Origin: Toxonevra muliebris
Taxonomy: Eukaryota > Arthropoda > Insecta > Diptera > Pallopteridae
Assembly: GCA_963691655.1 (NCBI GenBank)
Contig: CAVNUY010000025.1
Coordinates: forward strand, 1 to 64,000
DNA length: 64,000 nucleotides
Reading direction: 5' to 3'
The position numbers were made by a program, and so were the translations under genes. How positions within the stretch are numbered: the stretch's first letter is position 1; the number at the start of each line of letters is the position of its first letter. Below, in pieces: positions 20,909-32,030 of this stretch. The notes beneath the pieces are model-generated. The model made no database searches, was not told where the DNA came from, and worked only from the letters and a program-made list of their open reading frames with translations.

Positions 20909-22771
20909 CAACCCAATTGCCGAACCCAAGTCTAGTTTCCCAAAAATCCCGTCCTGACCACCAGTTGGATAATCAATGCACACGTTGTATTGAAATAAAT
21001 GATAACTACAGAAGGCTACTACTAGAGGCAGAATTTACTTAAAACCTCTATACTCACCCATAAAACCCAACTTTAGCTTCGAAGGAATCTCGACCTGAAA
21101 ATCAGTTGTAAATTTCACTTAAATTAATTTATTCCGTCAAATATCTCAATATTTCGTCTTTAATTTTTTCTATATTTGATGGCAAAGTGAAGAGAAAGAT
21201 TGGGACTAAAACTTATATGTACTCACTTGCCGAACTCAAGTCTAATTTCCAAGGAATCTCGTCCCGACCACCAGTTGGAAAATCTAGGCTATAGCCAGCA
21301 CACGTAGTATTAGAATAAATGATAACTGCAGAAAAAGACTCAATAATATTTATAGATTCATAATTTAATGGCAGAGTTTAAATAAAAGTAATTTGTTATG
21401 TCGTATTTATTAAAAATACTTTGGATGAAATTATTTGTTTGTGCATGTGTGATATTCCATCATTGCGCCCGTATGAAATTCTAAGAAAAAGCAAAATGTA
21501 AACAAACTTGAAATGTTTACTTAAATCAATAATTGCCTATAAAATTTAAGCAAACATACTTAGTTTTTTAAATAATATGATTAACAATAAATTAATTAAG
21601 TTATTCTAACAGATGTCATAAATGGTTTTGCTATTTGTTGGAAGTTATAGCAAAGATTTTGTGCATTTGTTTTTTTGACTAATTGGTCGAAATTTCGTCT
21701 TTAACTTTTTCTATGGTTGATGACAAAATGAAGAGGAAGATCGGGGCTAACACTTCCATATACCCACTGACCGAACCCAAGTCCATTTTCCAAGGAATCT
21801 CGTCCTGGCCACCAGCTGGAAAATTTAGGCTATAGCCAGCACACGTAGTAGTAGAATAAATGACAACTGCAGAAAATGACTCAATAATGTTTATAAATTC
21901 TTAATTTAGTAGCAGAATGTAATTAAAAGTTATTTGTTATGTCGTATTTATTAAAAATATTTTGGATAAAAATGTTATGTGTCGTGGTGTTCCAATTTCT
22001 TTTGTTAAATATTTCAAAATTTCTTCTTTAACTTTTTCTATAACTAATGGGAAAATGAAGAGGAAGATCGGGACTAACACTTCCATACACCCACTTGCCG
22101 AACCCAAGTCCAGTTTCCAAGCAATCTCGTCCTGACCACCAGCTTGGAAATCTAGGCTATAGCCAGCACACGTAGTAGTGGAATAAATGACAACTGCAGA
22201 AAAAGACTCAATAATGTTTATAAATTCTTAATTTAGTAGCAGAATGTTATTAAAAGTTATTTGTTATGTCGTATTTATTAAAAATATTTTGGTTAAAAAT
22301 GTTATGTGTCGTGTTCCAATTTCTTTTGTTAAATATTTCAAAATTTCTTCTTTAACTTTTTCTATAGTTAATGGGAAAATGACGAGGATTATAGGGGCTA
22401 AATCATCTATATATCCACTTGCCGAACCCAAGTGTAGTTTCCAAGGAATCTCGTCCTGACCACCAGCTGGAAAATCTACGCCACAGCCGGCATACATAGT
22501 ATTGAATGAAATGACAGCCACAGAAAAAGATTTACTGATTTTTATACTTTCAAAATATATTGAGTTTGTTTTATTAAAATATTTCGTTAATATTAAATTA
22601 GTTAATAATAAAATGGTCTAACATGCATACATTATTTCAACATAACCTCACATTTCATCAACTTTTTAGTTTTTAACAACTTTTCGTTCACAATAGATTT
22701 CCTTGATTTCATTCCTTTGTTTCAATTCCGCCCGTTCTGGTTGTTGAATCAGGGTTGTTAACTTCACACCC
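20909..22771 (-). repeat. Right arm of the foldback element
   Basis: Reverse-oriented units with cores near 20905-20975, 21060-21100 (short variant), 21240-21330, 21780-21870, 22100-22195 and 22430-22520, the ~200-bp spacer at 21430-21690, then the terminal sequence. It is longer than the left arm, so arm length is not symmetrical. Confidence 0.85.
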
Positions 22772-22783
22772 GTAGTTGAACAA

Positions 22784-23045
22784 CTTGTTAAGTATACATA
22801 ACAGCTATAATTATACGTGTTATCTCTGTGACTTTGTTGTTGTTCGGTGCTAGTTAAACATAACTAGAAGTAAGTATGAGAAAACGCAGCTAATATTTGG
22901 AATTCGGCGTAGTTAAATGTATGTTGTCTCGGCTGATATTTTTATGCTTAAAGTTAGATGTTATCGTTGCCCCTAATGATATGCTTGATACTGTTGATAG
23001 TACATCAGTCATCAGTTGTACCTGCGACATGTGATATCGCAGAAC
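22784..23045 (-). pseudogene. LINE ORF1 remnant upstream of foldback insertion
   Basis: Minus-strand reading includes LSTVSSISLGATITSNF, KNISRDNIHLTTPNSKY and VTEITRIIIAVMYT. This weakly polar segment leads to the foldback target site and resumes at 19190. Assignment to ORF1 rests on position upstream of the endonuclease. Confidence 0.35.
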
Positions 23046-23054
23046 GATAGTTCA

Positions 23055-24960
23055 TAATTGCAGTCCACAGCGGTCTTAAAGCGCCGGCAAGTATAATCAA
23101 AATGAACCCAGCCAAATATTCCAAATTCCTTCAAAATTATAAATTTTCAAACCCTGAAATAGTACCTAATCCTTTTTAATAATAATATTTAATAATAATA
23201 ATAATTTAAATTTTTTGTTTTTCGTAAATATAAAACTTAAAACTGGTGAAAACTAAAATTTGAAAAGACAAGATCGATGGGAAATTTACTGTAGATTTTG
23301 GTGTCATAATTGCGATTTGATGCTTTCAAACTACATAAAAAGTAAATAAAAGTGGTAAAAAAGGTAATTTTTGGAAAATCGGATTTTTTGCGTTTTTTTA
23401 ACTTTCTGGTCGTTTGGGATCATAAAATCGTTATTAAAAGATTCAAAAAACTGAAAACTTAATCTAGGTTAAATTTCCAATTTGTTATATGATTTCAAAT
23501 CTTGTTTTTTACTGATTTTTAATTTGATATTTATGGAAAACGAAAAAATACTTTAATTGCTTTCTTGAAATCTAAGAGTCCAAATAGTAGTAAATTGTAA
23601 TTCAAGTGGAAAAAATCGATCGAACATTTTTCGAAGATAACAATCCCTGGTTCTTGGTGCGATTTCTGATCTCAAACACCTACACAATGAAAAAATGCCA
23701 AAATGGTGTTTATTAGAAAATTGGATTATTTCCATTTTTTTCACTTCCTGACCATTTTTGGATTATATAATCGTTCACAATGGTTTATATAGAATAGAGA
23801 ACAAAAATACAGTTGTACAAAAACGGAAAAACCTTACTCTTTTCTTTGAGTACTGTAAACATTTGTACCATAAGTCACCATTCTATTACAAACTCTTTTA
23901 CGGTCTCTTCAATTGCTTCAGCAGAGCATTTTCTATAACTCGGATTTACCAAAATATGCGTTAAATTATGTATGTACTAAGTGTAACTGAGAAATAATTA
24001 GATATTTTAAATATTCAGCACTGAATTCCTATTTCATTTAACTTTGTATAAGGGTTTTTGATATTAAATATTAAAATAAAATATTAAATTTTAAATCATA
24101 GGTTTGATGGAAAATTCTTCGTAGATCCCGATTCTGAATGTGCTAGAACGATTATATAATCCTAAAATGGTCAGGTAGTGAAGAAAATGCAAATAATCCA
24201 ATTGAAATCATGAAATCACCCCACGACCAAGGCATTGTCATCTTCGAAAAATATTCGATCGATTCTTTTCACTTAAATTACGATTTACTACTATTTGGGC
24301 TTCTAGATTTCAAGAATACATAAATAATAACAAAATGATTTCAGAATGCAATTAAAGTATTTTTTCGTTTTTCGTGAATATAAAATTAAAAATCAGTAAA
24401 AAAGATTAGAAATCATATTACAGATTGGAAATTTAACGTAGATTAAGCTTCCGAGTTTTCGAATCTTTTAATAACGATTTTATCAAATCACAATTATGAC
24501 ACCAAAATCGTAATTTACATTAAATTTTCCATCGATCTTGTCTTTTCGAATTAAAGTTTTCACCAGTTTTAAGTTTGATATTTACGAAAAACAAAAAATT
24601 CAAATTTTTACATGCAATTTTTTATACAAATCAGTTTTTTTTGGAAAATTCCGATGCGGCGTGGAAAATTTTTATTTCTACTATGTCTATTTGACATATT
24701 TACGTCACAACGCATCGATTGGTATATTGTTCTAATTAATCGCGAAACACACAAATCTCGTCCTAAAGGGGAGGTTTTTTTGTAGAATTTCTCAGATACC
24801 TATATGTATACATATATAAATATTTCGTAAAAAGATCAAGTACGATTTCATGGTTTGAAAATTTATAATTCTGAAGGAATTTGGAACAATTCTACGTAAT
24901 ATTTGGCTGGGTTCATTTTGATAATACTTGCCGGTGCTTCAAGACCGCTGTAAATAAATG
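23055..24960. mobile_element. ~1.9-kb near-palindromic DNA element
   Basis: Ends CAGCGGTCTTAAAGCGCCGG and its inverted counterpart CGGTGCTTCAAGACCGCTG begin arms that pair for most of the length: 23100-23160 with 24850-24910, 23220-23340 with 24490-24600, 23555-23640 with 24240-24330. The centre is near 24010. No coding sequence is evident; open frames within are shadows of repeat DNA. It resembles a foldback/MITE but shares nothing with the 323-bp-unit family. Confidence 0.75.
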
Positions 24961-25219
24961 GCCGTACGGAATTTTGTGAAAGGCGATTGGGACAAAATAC
25001 GATCATCATTTAAAGTGCCAAACGGTAGCAAAGTACGGTAATAGAATGTAGTGTAAAATTTTTTCCGTCTGGTGATGAAAGTCTTTATTTTTGCTCGAGT
25101 AAATTTTGACAGCAATGGCTGGCAAAACAACGATGGAAAATTACATATTAAAGATTATTATAATTAATTCTTTATCAAGCAAGATCATGGATTTTTAAAA
25201 TTAATACCTATTTCGATTC

Positions 25220-26995
25220 GTTTTAAGAAATAAACAAACTCTCTTTGGGCAAAAAATTTACACTACCAATACATAAAAATAATTTATCACCAATACATAC
25301 AATAGCGGACATTGAACAACGCATACAAACAATAGAAGACAATAATGAAAAAGATGTTGCCAGATTGAAAATTACAAACAAGATCCTAAATTATAAGAGA
25401 ATACATAAAATACCAGCAAAGAAAAATTCATTTCATAAGTATACAAGTTAACCAAACACTTCCTAAACATGCATAAAGAGGACATAATTGTAACCAACGC
25501 TGACAAGGGAAATGTGACTGTGATTATGTACAAGGAAGACTATAAAGACAAGATGGAGGAACTTCTTGATGACAAAACAACATAAATAAATCACTAGGAT
25601 GGACCCTACCAACAAACTTCAAAGGAAAAATAATACAATTGCAAACGATTTACACAAACAAAACATGATAACACTCCAGGAAAAAACACAATTGATATGC
25701 AACGCAGCATCAGCCCCACGGATAGGTTACGTTAAAGAAGGGGTGTGTGCTACGCACTTCCGGAGGCCTTATTAGACCCATTGTGATGCCTTTCATTTTA
25801 TATTTGGGTGACCTTCCCTATCTGTTCGGTTCCCTGCGGATCCAGACTGGATCCTTTGGAAACCACCCAGTCTTGACGAGAAAGCTGTGTATATCTGAAA
25901 TCTGTACATCAGCTATATCTGTTAGTTCGTCAAAGAACCTTGCCCCGAGAGTTCGGAGTCGTCGATCCTGAAATGAGGGGCAATGCATATATCATAGACG
26001 AAAATGACATTCTAGTTTCGTTTGACGTGGTATCATTATTCACCAATATACCGATTCAACATGCTTTAAGGACCATCATGAAAAGATGGGATCAACTGAC
26101 GATTCATACGAAAATTCCCTGATAAAAATTTTTGACAATACTGGAGTTTTGCTTTAAGGACAACAATTACTTCACATACAATAACAAATTGTATATCCAA
26201 ACATTTGGAATGCCCATGGGCATTCTCCCACAAAGCTGACATAATTTTGGACGACCTTTTGAACAACGCCTTTAAGGAGCTAGGTAATTTGGCTATTAAT
26301 ATTAAATTTTTGACGAAATATATTGATGACATTTTTGCAATTGTACCAAAACACAGAATTTACGATATACTCAATAAACTTAATGGATACCATAACAAAT
26401 TGCAATTTACTGTTGAGATCGAGAACAACAAAAGTATCTCATATCTTGACACTAAATTGCACAGAAATGGTAATAAAATAATATTTAATTGGTATAGTAA
26501 AGCAGTGTCATTTGCCAGGTTAATAAATTTTCATTCTACCCAAGACATAAAATAAAAAAATTAATACAGCAGAAAACTTGATAAATAAAGTACTAACAAT
26601 CAGTGATAAACAATTTAAAACCGAAAATATACGGAAAATCAAAACAATACTACACAATAACTCCTTCCCAAGTCCACTTATTAACGAATTAATTGACAGA
26701 TACAATAGCAATGCAGAAAACATAAACAGTCAACCTCCAATGACAAACAATTTTTTAGCATGCGATATAATACAAAATTAACAACAAAAACACAAATTAA
26801 AAATATCTTTAATTCTACTGACATTTATTTTGCATATAAATCAAACATGACTCTCAATAACATTTTTACAAATACAAAGACACCCTGCGAAAAAACCACC
26901 TACAACAATGTGGTGTATCAAATAAATTGCAAAGGGAATAACGAAGAAGCACGCGATCAGATATACATAGGTACGACAAAGAGAGCACTTTTCGA
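25220..26995 (+). pseudogene. Penelope-like element: RT and GIY-YIG endonuclease, split and frameshifted
   Basis: Successive frames show the Penelope order: an N-terminal segment (KFTLPIHKN...ADIEQRIQTIE), IIVTNADKGNVTVIMYKEDY (RT motif region), NAASAPRIGYVKEG, DILVSFDVVSLFTNIPI, FGMPMG, and KYIDDIFAIVP with the YIDD active site at about 26318, then FTVEIENN..SYLDTKL. The GIY-YIG endonuclease start follows: NVVYQINC at about 26911 and IYIGTTKRAL at about 26965. Stops and at least four frame changes make it non-functional. The C-terminus is displaced to 31076 by a gypsy insertion. Confidence 0.85.
25740..25975. repeat. Interspersed-repeat fragment inside Penelope RT
   Basis: Sequence here does not continue the RT and carries AGACCCATTGTGATGCC, similar to ACGACCCATTGTGATACC in the SINE body at 9868. 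Probably an inserted fragment of a common interspersed repeat. Ends uncertain. Confidence 0.4.
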
Positions 26996-28004
26996 TCCAT
27001 CTCTTCTTCGTCGCAAAAACCAACTATTTCTCCGATACTGATTGCCATGGTCATCAACAACAATATATGATCTTGGTGTGTGCCATTTTTTCACAATTTC
27101 ACCACTTTCCCATTCTTTTCTTTTTTTTTTATTTAAATTTTTTCGAAATTTTTAAAATCATTTCTTATTTTTGAACTTCGGTCGTAAAACTTGTTCATAT
27201 TATTCGCTTTATTCATGAGTTTTTTATGAACATTTCCACACAGTTTTGGTTTTAATAGGTTTTGAGAAATTGGCAATTTTGTTTTCAATAATCTATTAAA
27301 TAACAATTGAGATGGAGCCAAATCTAAATCTTCCACCTTTGTGTTCCTGTATTCTAATAATTAAACATAAAACTCTTCAGCGTTTTTCGATTTTCTAAAC
27401 ATATTTTTTACTATTTGGACAGCACATTCAGCTAATCCATTCGATTTTGGATATAATGGCGAACTAGTAATTATTTTATATCCAATTTCTTAGCAAATTC
27501 CCTACATTTGAATGAATTAAATGGTATATTAACTGCTATTATTGTTTTTGGTACTCCGAATTGTGCAAACATTTCTATCCAATTTCTTATTATTTCAGTA
27601 ACAGTTTTACTTTTCAATGCTCTTACTTCGATCCACTTACTAAAATAATCTACTAAAATTAAATAATCTTTTCCTTTAAATTCTGCAATATCGTAACCTA
27701 CTTTATTAAATGGAATTTCTGGTATTTCATGCGGAATTAAAGGTTCCTTAATATTTGCTTTTTGAAACTTTGCGCATATATCACAATTCACTACCTTATT
27801 TTCAATATCATTATTCATTGACTGCCAGTAAAAAATTGTGCCTGCTCTGCTTTTTGCTTTGTTAATACCGCTATGAGATTCGTGTAACAAATCTAACATT
27901 TCTTTTTGCATTGCTTTTGGTATGATTATTTTCTCATTATAAAATAAAATTCCGTTGTTTTCAATAATATCATTTCTTTTATGAAAAAAAGCTAATATTT
28001 TCAT
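26990..28004 (-). pseudogene. Gypsy integrase
   Basis: 27471-28004 carries the HHCC zinc region (HESHSGINKAKSRA...CDICAKFQ) and the first two core Asp blocks (VGYDIAEFKG, LVDYFSKW and a degenerate IIAVNIPFNS where 'TDNGPQF' is expected). The C-terminal part lies in other frames: QLLFNRLLKTKLP and KFYDRSSK near 27133-27336, then KEWESGEIVKKWHTPRSYIV followed by RRNSWFLRRR at about 26990-27120. Loss of the second catalytic Asp and two frame breaks make it inactive. Confidence 0.8.
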
Positions 28005-28009
28005 GAACT

Positions 28010-29400
28010 TTGTTCTTGTGCCCTGGCCAACTTTGTCTATAATTCTTAAGCACTTCTCTCAATAGTGGATCATTTTCAGTTTCTGATCTTAATCTTTCTT
28101 CTTTGTTATTACTGACATTTATTGAAAGTATCGATTCGTGAAAAATCTGTTCTTTTTCTAAATTTTTGCTTTTAATGCTATCTCTTGATATGTAATCTGC
28201 TATGTACATGAATTTTCCTGGTAAATATTCTAATTTAATTTGATAGTTCAATAAACGAATTCTCATTCTTTGTAACTTTCCTAATGAAATTCTATGAATA
28301 TCTTTTTCAAATATAGATAGGAATGGTTGATGATCACTTTTAAATAAATAAATCTTTTTCTATTTGTGCATATCTTTGTTTCGTTTCTGACATGCTTCTT
28401 GACGCGAATGCTACTGGTAAATTATTTTGCATTAAACAACATCCTAAACCATCTTGTGACGCATCAGTCTGAATTGTTATTTCTTTCTTGTCATCAAAAG
28501 TTTGCAATACCTCTGGACTCATCAATATTTCCTTAATTTTATTCACTGTATCTGAGTGTATCTTCATCCATTCAAACATTACTTCTTTTCTAAGTAAATT
28601 TCTCAATGGAGACGTGATGTTGGCCATGTTTGGTACAAAAGACGTGACATAATTATTAAATCCTAAGAATTTCTGTAATTCTTTTTTATTTGTTGGATAT
28701 TTTAAGTTTTTTATAGCATTTACTCTTTCATCACTTGGCTGAATCCCCATCTTTGATATTTTATGACCCAGATATTCAACTGAATCTACGCAATATTGTA
28801 ATTTATTTACGTTAAATTTTATGTTCAATTCTTGGCCCTTTGTACAGCTCTATAACTGCCCGATTGTGCTCTTCTAATGTTTTTCCATGAATCAATAGAT
28901 CGTCTATATATATTTTTACATTTTCCAAATTCCCAAAATTTTCCTCGTTTTTCTTTTTAAATACTTCAGCCGCACTAACTAAACCAAATGGCATATCTTC
29001 AAATTGATACAACCCGTATGGTGTACTGAACGTAACTAACTTTTTCGATTCGTTGTACAAAGTCAAATGATAAAATCCTTGCTTTAGATCAAGCACAGTA
29101 AAATATTTCGCAACGGTTATGTCTGATGTAATTTCTTCAAATGTTGGAATTAAATATTGGTCTTTTTTGATTCACTCGTTTAAATTTTTTGGATCCAGGC
29201 ACAATCGTAAACTTCCATCTTATTTTTCTATTATCACTAAATTATGTACACAATCTCTTGCCTCATTTACTTTTGAAATAATTCCCTTGGCTACTAATGC
29301 GTCTAAAGCTTCTTTTAATTTATTTCTTATCACAATTGGAACTCTTCGTGGTGGATTAGCTACAGGTGTCGCACCTTCTTTCAAAACAATTTTATAATTT
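28010..29400 (-). pseudogene. Gypsy reverse transcriptase and RNase H
   Basis: 28812-29096 encodes MLDLKQGFYHLTL, FSTPYGLYQFEDMPFGLVSA and YIDDLLIHGKTLEEH (RT motifs with YIDD). 28340-28828 continues with YLGHKISKMGIQP, FLGFNNYVTSFVP and QTDASQDGLGCCLMQ (RNase H start). 27979-28266 has LNYQIKLEYLPGKFMYIADY. Upstream RT N-terminal sequence is readable with stops to about 29400. At least two frame changes separate the pieces. Confidence 0.85.
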
Positions 29401-29528
29401 CCTGGAAATTTTCCAGTTCCTTCAAAGATTTCTTTATTCTTCTCAATAAAATTTTTCTTTCCACTATTCCATTAACAATTTTTTTCTATATTTTGAACTA
29501 TATTAACTAGTTTTATTAGATCAAAGCT

Positions 29529-29924
29529 TTAAATTGAAACCGATCCTAAAATTGGTGGATAACATTCATTCAAAATCACGAATCTTACATTGTTGACCGT
29601 GTTACCAAACATGCAAATCAATTCACATTCACCTTTTGGTATAATTTCTTGATCATCATATGCTTTCATTATCGTCGATGTCTTATAGATTTTCACATTT
29701 TCATCGATTTCATGAAGCAAATGAATCGGTAGAATGTTCACATCGCATCCTGTATCGAGACGTATATTTATGAAATTGTTTTTTATACGAATGGTCTCGA
29801 ACCACTTATTTTTCTCAATACAGTTAAAATTGTTTTGACTGTTTTCGATTCCACAAACAAAAATTTTATCTTTATTTATTTTCTTAATTTCAGATATAAA
29901 TGCTACATTTTGCACAGATTGCAT
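29529..29924 (-). pseudogene. Gypsy aspartic protease
   Basis: 131 codons with IRLDTGCDVNILPIHLL (the D-T/S-G active-site loop, here DTG) and a C-terminal PPILGSVSI. Length and motif fit a retropepsin. It is separated from RT by stops near 29500. Confidence 0.75.
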
Positions 29925-30830
29925 TTTTTACCATATGCTGGACACTCTCTTCGTTTATGTTCCAAATTACACCTTTTGCATGAGATTAGATCATCACCTT
30001 CTCTATGTTTTTTACTTTATTGTATTTACTTTTATTTTTATAGTTACTGTTATTTTTTTGGTTAGTTTAGTAAATGAAAATCTTCTGTTAGCACTGTTAA
30101 CTGCTGAACCTTTGTCAAAAACCGCGTTGACTGTACTCTCCACGTGGTACATGTTTCTAGCTTGTTCCCCCGATTATTCCGCTGTTCGACACATCCCTAC
30201 TGCTTTTTCGAAACTCACATCAGATTTCAACATTTTTTCCCGTACTTTCTTGTTTCTCGTTCCAATTACGATTCGATCTCTCATATGCGACTCTTTTTGG
30301 TCTCCAAATTAACAAGTTCCGGCAAGTTTTTTAACATCAACTAAAAAATTGTCAAATGGTTCATCTTCTTTTTGATTTCGCGAAAAAATAGAAATCTTTC
30401 ATAAACGACCCTTTTTTTTGGTGAACAAAATTCTTCGAATGCTTTTATTACTGTGCTATATGATGACTTTTCTTCACTTGTTAATGAAAACGTGTTGAAC
30501 AGTTCGATGCCTTCTTCTCCAATGCTATTCAACAAGATAGCTTCTTTTATTATATCTTTTTTTTTTCAGATAATTCAGAAGCTTCAGCATAGATTTCGAA
30601 ATTCTGCTTAAATTTTCTCCAGTTTTCCGAAACATTTCTCTCCAATGATAAACTTGAGACTAGTTTTACAAAATCCATATTCCTGATTTTATTTATTTGG
30701 TTCACGTGTTTTTCACTATGCGATGCAACACTTTGTTGTTTTAATTCATTTTCTTCTGTGGTATTTAAAAAGTCTTCACTGTCATTTAAAGAATCATCAA
30801 TCTTTATTATTGATAATTCATCCATTAAGC
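29925..30830 (-). pseudogene. Gypsy gag with zinc knuckles
   Basis: 30550-30825 starts MDELSIIKIDDSLNDSEDFL and includes SENWRKFKQNFEIYAEASEL. 30341-30535 continues LFNTFSLTSEEKSSYSTVI and FEEFCSPKKRVVYERFLFF. Near 29925-29985 are CKRCNLEHKRREC and CNLCKM zinc-knuckle motifs. Frames are broken near 30540 and 30340. Confidence 0.75.
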
Positions 30831-30873
30831 TTTATTTTTTTAGTAATTTTTTGTCTTTTCCACGTGAACTAAA

Positions 30874-30892
30874 CTTGTTACCGGCTGCGCCA
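30874..30892 (-). promoter_or_regulatory. Gypsy primer-binding site
   Basis: Minus strand TGGCGCAGCCGGTAACAAG begins directly after the LTR end (ATAACA). The TGGCGC start is typical of gypsy primer-binding sites. Confidence 0.65.
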
Positions 30893-31075
30893 TGTTATGT
30901 ATGATGTGTAGTTCTTTGAGTCTCTTTATTAACTGCCGATTGTCGATCATGCAATCGTGTCATTGTCTTATGTATATATAACAGTTTTGGAATATATATA
31001 TTATATATGTATATATAAATTACAGTAATACAATATACTTTTTATACAATATATTATTACATATTCATTACAACA
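30893..31075 (-). repeat. Gypsy 5' LTR
   Basis: About 183 bp, minus strand, starting TGTTGTAATG and ending CATAACA at the primer-binding site, with an AATAAA signal in its 3' part. No second LTR is present in the window. Confidence 0.6.
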
Positions 31076-31500
31076 GACATTAAGAATACAACAACAACTA
31101 ACGAAACTGTTAATACAAAAGAAGATAAAGACAACATAAACAATCAATACCCCGTGGTGCTAAGTCGCTGAACAACGTTCATATATGTGAAATTTTTAAT
31201 GTTTTGCAAATTTTATTATTGTATGTAAATAAATGTAAAATCAATGTGACGAAGAACCCAAGTTTGTGTGAGTTTCCAAAAATTAGTGTTTCCATGATGT
31301 TATTTGTCTTCAAAAATCTGTATTTATTATTTATTTATTAAATGTAATAAAATATCTCCCTGAAGAAGCTGAAAAGAAATCAGCGAAACTTTGGAGGAAA
31401 AAACGAAGTAAAACTTACGTTTTCAATTAACGAACAAAAAGCCAGTGGTGCGAACAAACCTATTGAATTTGATCAAATAAATCAACATGTATTTTTTTAA
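31076..31500 (+). pseudogene. Penelope-like element C-terminus and 3' region
   Basis: Directly after the gypsy LTR, the plus strand reads NETVNTKEDKDNINNQYPV then stops, the typical polypeptide end of Penelope elements after the GIY-YIG domain. Non-coding 3' sequence with a hammerhead-like core follows. About 90 codons between TTKRAL and this point are missing, apparently lost with the gypsy 3' end. Confidence 0.6.
31360..31389 (+). ncRNA. Hammerhead-ribozyme-like core in Penelope 3' region
   Basis: CTGAAGA (31360-31366; consensus CTGATGA, one mismatch), a 5-bp stem GCTGA/TCAGC (31368-31372 with 31380-31384) closing a 7-nt loop, then GAAAC (31385-31389). Penelope-like elements are known to carry minimal hammerhead motifs in their terminal repeats. 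The mismatch falls in the catalytic core, so activity is doubtful. Stems I and III were not resolved. Confidence 0.45.
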
Positions 31501-32030
31501 TTTTTGCAAATCTGTTCATAAAAAGATTTTATTTAAAGCCATAATTATCACTATTTCGATTATTTGAAAATTTAGCTATCACATTTTTAGAAAAAATCGC
31601 AGTAAAATATATAGGTAAACTATGCTTTTTTCAAGCTATTACTTTTTCATTTCAGAAATGTCATTTTTTTGTTTGGTTGCAAAATACATTACGTTAGCAG
31701 TTTTCAATACCTTTCAAATAATATAAAATAGTTGCACCAGTTTCTATTTAATCAGTTATGATACACAAAATAAAATTATATGTCTGTAGAATTTTGTAAG
31801 AAAAAATTGGGAAAGTTACAGATCTGCAATACGGCGCGATAAAGGGTTAAAAAATAATTGAAAAAAGCCTGTGAATGCAATATTTCGGAAATTTAAAGCT
31901 ATATTGATTGTAATTTTATTAGAAGCAAAATCAATTAAAGAATGGATCGAACAATATATTGCTGCTTTTTTGCAGAAATCAATATCGAGTAAAACATGCG
32001 TTTGTGCAGTGACGCTATTATCATTGTATG
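31501..32030. other. Non-coding interval
   Basis: AT-rich, no gene seen. Serves as the left flank of the hAT-type element; its last eight bases ATTGTATG are the target duplication. Confidence 0.5.

Larger units (their letters stand above)
19203..22771. mobile_element. Complete foldback-like element with 12-bp flanking direct repeat
   Basis: Terminal sequences TATGCGTGAAGTTAAC (left) and GTTAACTTCACACCC (right) begin ~235-bp inverted repeats. Inside them, about 4.5 units run plus to about 20908, then units run minus to the right terminus. The arms meet almost without a loop. The flanks both read GTAGTTGAACAA (19191-19202 and 22772-22783), consistent with a target-site duplication. No transposase is present, so movement would need enzyme from elsewhere. 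The insertion splits a LINE remnant whose reading continues on both sides. Confidence 0.85.
26990..31075 (-). mobile_element. Ty3/gypsy retrotransposon, 3' LTR lost, inserted in Penelope
   Basis: In minus-strand order: LTR, primer-binding site, gag with zinc knuckles, protease, RT, RNase H, integrase. The domain set matches arthropod gypsy elements annotated as K02A2.6-like. Frames are broken in several places. The element ends inside the integrase C-terminus, abutting Penelope coding sequence, so the 3' LTR and any env are missing. Confidence 0.85.
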
